Shown here one piece after another: positions 4,161 to 5,725 of a stretch of DNA of 5,725 bases (position 1 is the stretch's first letter; each line of letters starts with the position of its first letter). The notes under the pieces are model-generated. The model saw only the letters and a list, made by a program, of their open reading frames with translations. It was not told the DNA's origin and searched no databases. The position numbers and the translations under genes were made by a program. Source of the DNA: JBHJGO01 sp050331715. Its GTDB lineage: Bacteria > Cyanobacteriota > Cyanobacteriia > Cyanobacteriales > Microcoleaceae. The stretch is taken from contig JBHJGO010000109.1 of assembly GCA_050331715.1 (NCBI GenBank), forward strand, positions 1-5,725. Direction: 5' to 3'.

Positions 4161-5507
4161 ATGACTGTTGCAACTGCATCCGTTTTGATTCAAGAAGATG
4201 AGGCACTTTCTCTGATTGAAAAGACAATTCAGCAATCCCAGGCAGAGGAAGTTGTCGTGACAGTCAGCAACAGTGAAGAGGCCCTAACCCGTTATTCTGA
4301 GAATCAAATCAGTCAGAACGTCAGCAGCACAGAATTTAAGCTATCCATTACCAGTTACTTTGGCCAACAAAGCGCCACCGCTTCTACAACGGAGCTGGAC
4401 TTCGATGCGATTACTGCCGCTCAGCGCCGCTCGGAGGAGTTGGCAAAAATTGCCCCAGCCGATCCAGAATGGGTTCCACTGTTAGAACCGCAGCAATACG
4501 ATTCCCGCGTTCCAGCCTTCGACGAAGCCATTGCTCAACTCTCTCCTTTGATTCGGGCAGAAAAGGTTCAGCAGGTTTGTGAAATGAGCGCCAAAGCTAG
4601 CGTTGAGGGTTCAGGAACCCTGAGTACAGAGGCAGAACTCTACGCCATTGGTAACTCTCATGGAATAAGAGCATGCAATCGCTTGACAGAGGCAGACGTC
4701 AGCTTCACCGCAAGAATTGGGGATGGTTCAGGTTGGAGCCGACAAACGGTTTGGGGTTTAGAGCAGTTATCTATTGAGGTGTTGGCGGAGACAGTAATCC
4801 AGAGAGCACACAACGCTCGGAATCCACGGGAGATTAGTCCAGGGGTTTACCCAGTTATTTTTAATGGGGCAGCCTTTGATGATTTAGTGAGCTACGTGAT
4901 GTTCAACCTGGATGCGCGGGCGGCAGATGAAGGGCGTTCCTTCATGTCGAAAATTGATGAGTCCGGTCAGCCTGTCGGAAACCGAATTGGTGAACAACTC
5001 TTTAGTCCATTAGTCAATATCCAACGCAATCCAGCCCATCCGTTGTTGCGGGGTTCCACATTTTTTGGAGATGGAGCGAAGAAAGATGGCCTACAAATTG
5101 TTGAGAATGGTGTGCCGCAAGCCCTGTCCTACAGTCGTTACTGGGCAGCTCAGAAAGGCGTTGAACCCAAAGGTTATATGTATCCCTTTGTGATGCAGGG
5201 GTCGGATCAGAGTTTAGAAGATTTAATTGCTCAGACAGAACGGGGGGTTCTGGTCAACCGCGCCTGGTACATCCGGTATATTAATCCCCGGACATTAGAG
5301 GTCACAGGCATGACCCGTGACGGTACATTCTGGATCGAAGCGGGAAAAATTGCCTATCCCATCAAGAATTTGCGGTTCAACCAAAGCTTGCCGGAAATGT
5401 TGCGGGATGTGGATGGGTTGAGTCAGGTTAGTCGCTATGGCAGTAGTGTGTCGCCCGGAGCAAAGGTAAAGGCATTTAATTTCAGCAGTGTCACAGATAG
5501 CGTGTAG
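4161..5507 (+). CDS. TldD/PmbA family protein, TldE/PmbA type (no zinc motif)
   Basis: The 448-residue soluble protein has the normal length and full architecture of the TldD/PmbA family. The N-terminal domain (about 12-210) includes the early motif EALTRYSENQISQNV (40-54); the C-terminal domain (about 225-440) has GVYPVIFNGAAFDDLVSYV, DARAADEGRSFMSKI (251-265), and the signature end with TGMTRDGTFWIEAGKI (382-397) and PIKNLRFNQS (400-409). TldD proteins carry an HExxxH zinc site at the position of ADEGRSFM; it is absent here, which places the protein with TldE/PmbA, the non-catalytic-looking partner of the TldD-TldE peptidase known to process peptide substrates such as microcin B17 and to degrade CcdA in E. 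coli. A separate tldD would be expected elsewhere in the genome. No Shine-Dalgarno is visible; ATG 4161 is the first start in the frame. The gene is divergent from uvrC and ends in TAG. Confidence 0.87.
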   Translation: MTVATASVLIQEDEALSLIEKTIQQSQAEEVVVTVSNSEEALTRYSENQISQNVSSTEFKLSITSYFGQQSATASTTELDFDAITAAQRRSEELAKIAPADPEWVPLLEPQQYDSRVPAFDEAIAQLSPLIRAEKVQQVCEMSAKASVEGSGTLSTEAELYAIGNSHGIRACNRLTEADVSFTARIGDGSGWSRQTVWGLEQLSIEVLAETVIQRAHNARNPREISPGVYPVIFNGAAFDDLVSYVMFNLDARAADEGRSFMSKIDESGQPVGNRIGEQLFSPLVNIQRNPAHPLLRGSTFFGDGAKKDGLQIVENGVPQALSYSRYWAAQKGVEPKGYMYPFVMQGSDQSLEDLIAQTERGVLVNRAWYIRYINPRTLEVTGMTRDGTFWIEAGKIAYPIKNLRFNQSLPEMLRDVDGLSQVSRYGSSVSPGAKVKAFNFSSVTDSV

Positions 5508-5725
5508 GTCTTTGCTATATGCCAATTTTAGAACTGTCTACTATGTGAAGATTGCCAACACGGTTAAACGTTCTCAGAGACAGCACATTAGACTTGTCCG
5601 AAAATCTGAAACAGAGACTAGATATGACTTTGGCAGAGTTGAGCTTACACTGACTTCAGGCCAAACTCAACAGTAGAATCGGGTGTTGAGGTAGTTCCTA
5701 TCGACAATTCTCGAAAAGATAGGCT
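5508..5725. other. 218-bp right-hand region without a supported gene
   Basis: No convincing coding frame or RNA gene is seen. Small dyads occur: TCTC-a-GAGA at 5572-5580, the pair at 5629-5671 described separately, and CCTATC (5697-5702) with GATAGG (5718-5723). Two - strand frames stay open from the right edge for 26 and 18 codons, too short to distinguish a gene tail from chance. Confidence 0.6.
5629..5671 (+). terminator. candidate 3' structure after the TldE-like gene
   Basis: TTTGGC (5629-5634) can pair with GCCAAA (5660-5665), and GTTGAG (5638-5643) with CTCAAC (5666-5671). The two six-pair stems interleave, so they exclude each other as simple hairpins or would form a pseudoknot. No T-run follows, so the terminator role is a guess based on position about 120 bases past the stop. 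Confidence 0.22.

Noticed and set aside
5295..5676. Short frames at the end of the TldE-like gene (- strand 5295-5525, + strand 5488-5676)
   Set aside because: The first is antisense to the conserved C-terminal signature of the TldE-like gene; the second overlaps its end in another frame and has no ribosome binding site or recognisable product.
5645..5725. Possible 3' tail of a - strand gene entering from the right edge (26 open codons ending at 5645)
   Set aside because: An open run of this length is expected by chance fairly often, and a second - strand frame is also open from the edge; composition gives no support.

Overview
The window looks like a piece of a cyanobacterial chromosome. 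The evidence is a small cyanobacterium-specific DUF1815 protein, a probable DUF2839 tail, a cyanobacterial-style UvrC, one copy of the HIP1 octamer GCGATCGC, moderate GC content, and weak or absent Shine-Dalgarno sites at most starts. The genus cannot be named from this; a filamentous or other non-picoplanktonic lineage is only a guess. I see no phage, insertion sequence, CRISPR array, tRNA or rRNA.

Layout, left to right: (1) positions 1-149 hold the 3' end of a small membrane protein on the + strand, resembling DUF2839. (2) Positions 150-598 are an AT-rich intergenic stretch carrying several inverted repeats, two of them with long arms, and a possible -10 box upstream of the next gene. (3) Positions 599-943 hold a DUF1815 protein with a strong GGAGG ribosome binding site. 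(4) Positions 1123-2010 hold an alpha/beta-fold hydrolase of the epoxide-hydrolase type with a complete catalytic triad. (5) Positions 1987-4026 on the - strand hold uvrC, the nucleotide excision repair nuclease. It converges on the hydrolase gene with a 24-bp overlap and is interrupted by one in-frame amber codon. (6) Positions 4027-4160 form a divergent promoter region. (7) Positions 4161-5507 hold a TldD/PmbA family protein lacking the zinc motif, so it is of the TldE/PmbA type. (8) Positions 5508-5725 hold no gene I can support.

The genes do not form an obvious pathway; this reads as ordinary core genome with housekeeping and lineage-specific genes. The observation most worth following is the uvrC interruption. 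The reading frame is continuous and well conserved on both sides of a single TAG at codon 364, where a Tyr is expected. The stop separates the GIY-YIG/UVR half from the RNase H-like/HhH half and lies just after an unusual Asp-rich insert. A recent nonsense mutation, an assembly or sequencing error, or a functional split or readthrough cannot be told apart from the sequence alone. I found no convincing new biological system here.
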